NCBI GenBank assembly: GCA_910585715.1 | Contig: CAJUEX010000035.1 | Location: forward strand, 1 to 33,881 | DNA length: 33,881 bases | Source: an uncultured Lachnospiraceae bacterium | Lineage (GTDB): Bacteria > Bacillota > Clostridia > Lachnospirales > Lachnospiraceae | Direction of reading: 5' to 3' | Shown: in pieces, positions 32,711-33,881 of the stretch | How positions within the stretch are numbered: the first letter of the stretch is position 1 | Layout: each line of letters opens with the position of its first letter | Position numbers and translations under genes: made by a program | Notes under the pieces: generated by a model | What the model was told of the DNA's origin: nothing | The model's input: only the letters and a program-made list of their open reading frames with translations | The model's database searches: none

Positions 32711-32925
32711 CTATCTGGCGAAAAGCCGGTCTGGCATCATTTCTGTAAGGTCAAAGAACATCAATGCTTTCTATTTACCCGACAACAGGAAATAAAAGCA
32801 GAGAGGTTTTTTGAAGAATTGCGGAAGTTTTTAAAGGGCTTTACTGAAAAATCAGAAAGTAAAGTATTCTTAAATGAAAGCAGCCTCAAAATATGGGAGC
32901 CTCCTGCAAAAAGAAGGAGGAACCT
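32711..32925 (+). pseudogene. Possible coding remnant upstream of the Rpn gene
   Basis: One frame is open from 32711 to 33004 and reads as protein-like (VKEHQCFLFTRQQE, then FFEELRKFLKGFTEKSESK), but it has no proper start and overlaps the Rpn gene in another frame. Family not recognised. The rest of the 315-nt gap (32611-32710) is AT-rich and shows nothing else. Confidence 0.25.
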
Positions 32926-33843
32926 ATGGAGAAAAAGGCAAAAAACATTGCAACGAACAGTAACAAAGGACATGAAACATGCGATACACCAAAGATGGGG
33001 ATAAGCAAAGGGATAAAGACGGAGATAAACACGGAGACAAATGCAGGAAAGCGTATTCCGGAAAATCCAATTCCGGTTCTGTTAAATTACAAAGACACCG
33101 TATTCCGAATGATTTTTAAAGACCCTGGAGAATTACTAAGCCTGTACAATGCAGTAAACGACACCCATTATGACAATCCGGAAGAGCTGGAAGTTACCAC
33201 GTTGGAAAATGCCATTTACATGAATATGAAAAATGACGTTTCCTGCATACTGGATATGCGGATGAACCTGTATGAGCACCAGTCCTCTATAAATCCTAAT
33301 ATTCCACTAAGGGATTTATTCTACACCGCAAGGCTGTATGAAAGCCTGATCATCAAAAAAGACATCTATTCCAGCAGACAAATTATGCTGCCAACCCCCA
33401 AATTCATCACCTTTTACAATGGAGTGGAAAAGCAGCCGGAGCGGCGGATTATGAAGCTGTCAGATTCCTATGAACGAAGGGGAGAAGTGAATCTGGAGCT
33501 GACAGTGGTACAGTTGAACATCAATGCAGGATATAACGAAGAATTAAAAGGGGATTGTCCAATCTTATATCAATACATGCAATACGTAGAAAAAGTAAGG
33601 GCTTATAAAGAAACCATGCCCATAGAAAAGGCAGTCAGGAAATCAGTAGATGAGTGCATAGCAGAAGGGATTCTAAAAGATTTTTTGATAAGGAACAAAG
33701 CGGAGGCGGTACAGATGAGCATATTTGAGTATGATGAAGAGCTGCATGAAAGAACCCTGCGGGAGGAAGGTTATGAAGAGGGACTGGAACAGGGGTTGGA
33801 GCAGGGACTGGAGTATGGAAAAGAAATAAACTATACCCTATAG
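32926..33843 (+). CDS. Rpn/PD-(D/E)XK-family putative transposase/nuclease
   Basis: 305 residues. The PD-(D/E)XK family segments NYKDTVFRMIFKD, then CILDMRMNLYEHQSSINPN and IPLRDLFYTARLY, match the Rpn-type proteins common in Lachnospiraceae, where the E-x-Q core appears as EHQS. Rpn proteins are DNA endonucleases that promote recombination. The C terminus holds the usual EGLEQGLEQG repeats but stops soon after (YGKEINYTL), so the helical tail may be truncated. Start: ATG 32926 follows AAGGAGG; an earlier in-frame ATG (32893) was rejected. Remainder of the window (33844-33881) holds nothing visible. Confidence 0.78.
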   Translation: MEKKAKNIATNSNKGHETCDTPKMGISKGIKTEINTETNAGKRIPENPIPVLLNYKDTVFRMIFKDPGELLSLYNAVNDTHYDNPEELEVTTLENAIYMNMKNDVSCILDMRMNLYEHQSSINPNIPLRDLFYTARLYESLIIKKDIYSSRQIMLPTPKFITFYNGVEKQPERRIMKLSDSYERRGEVNLELTVVQLNINAGYNEELKGDCPILYQYMQYVEKVRAYKETMPIEKAVRKSVDECIAEGILKDFLIRNKAEAVQMSIFEYDEELHERTLREEGYEEGLEQGLEQGLEYGKEINYTL

Positions 33844-33881
33844 AATGGACACGATAAGAAGAAGGGTTCCTTAAAAATGGA

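Overview
The window looks like a chromosomal segment of a low-to-mid GC Gram-positive anaerobe of the class Clostridia, most likely Lachnospiraceae. This rests on gene content and order (a yaaO/yaaR/holB/ricT/trmN6/rsmI block, FMN-type enoyl-ACP reductase FabK, a spore-maturation SpmA homologue), strong AGGAGG-type ribosome binding sites, TTGACA/TATAAT-type promoters and tRNA genes without encoded CCA. The genus cannot be fixed from sequence reading alone.

Layout. 1-549: seven tRNA genes (fMet partial, Phe, Gly, Arg, His, Gln, Lys) and a terminator. 735-5173: an HD-domain hydrolase, an isochorismatase-fold hydrolase, a MurL-like epimerase next to a MurD-type ligase (an alternative route to D-Glu in peptidoglycan) and a lipoprotein. 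5302-13121: an HD hydrolase coupled to a YaaO-like PLP decarboxylase, pyruvate kinase, then yaaR, holB, ricT, trmN6 and rsmI, as in the Bacillus yaaO-yabC region but with pyk where tmk would be expected. 13154-22599: type II fatty acid synthesis with three acyl carrier protein genes, two paralogous small membrane proteins, fabK, fabD, fabG, fabF, fabZ, a second FabK/nitronate-monooxygenase-like flavoprotein, fabH and an unknown gene. Two FabT-like palindromes lie upstream of acpP3 and fabD.

22660-26643: a radical SAM protein (minus), a DegV fatty-acid-binding protein coupled to a permuted papain-like hydrolase (plus), and a DHH phosphoesterase (minus). 27019-27678: a solitary spmA. 27829-30475: an AT-rich three-gene cassette: a tyrosine-recombinase-fold protein that has lost its catalytic residues, a HipA/HipT-like kinase, and a protein joining a HipS-like (HipA N-terminal) domain to a HIRAN domain. 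Its promoter is covered by a perfect 14-10-14 inverted repeat shaped like a recombinase core site. This is the best candidate for an undescribed system: a HipBST-type toxin-antitoxin module in which a dead recombinase has taken the place of HipB. 30572-33843: asnS, an unknown minus-strand gene and an Rpn-type PD-(D/E)XK protein.

The intergenic regions carry a second unusual signal. Two long palindromes (8723-8940 and 14736-14882) have unrelated arms, each almost perfectly self-complementary, around a shared structured core of about 66 nt. A family of short inverted repeats beginning GTAAYARTTYAGCC occurs four times, always between genes.
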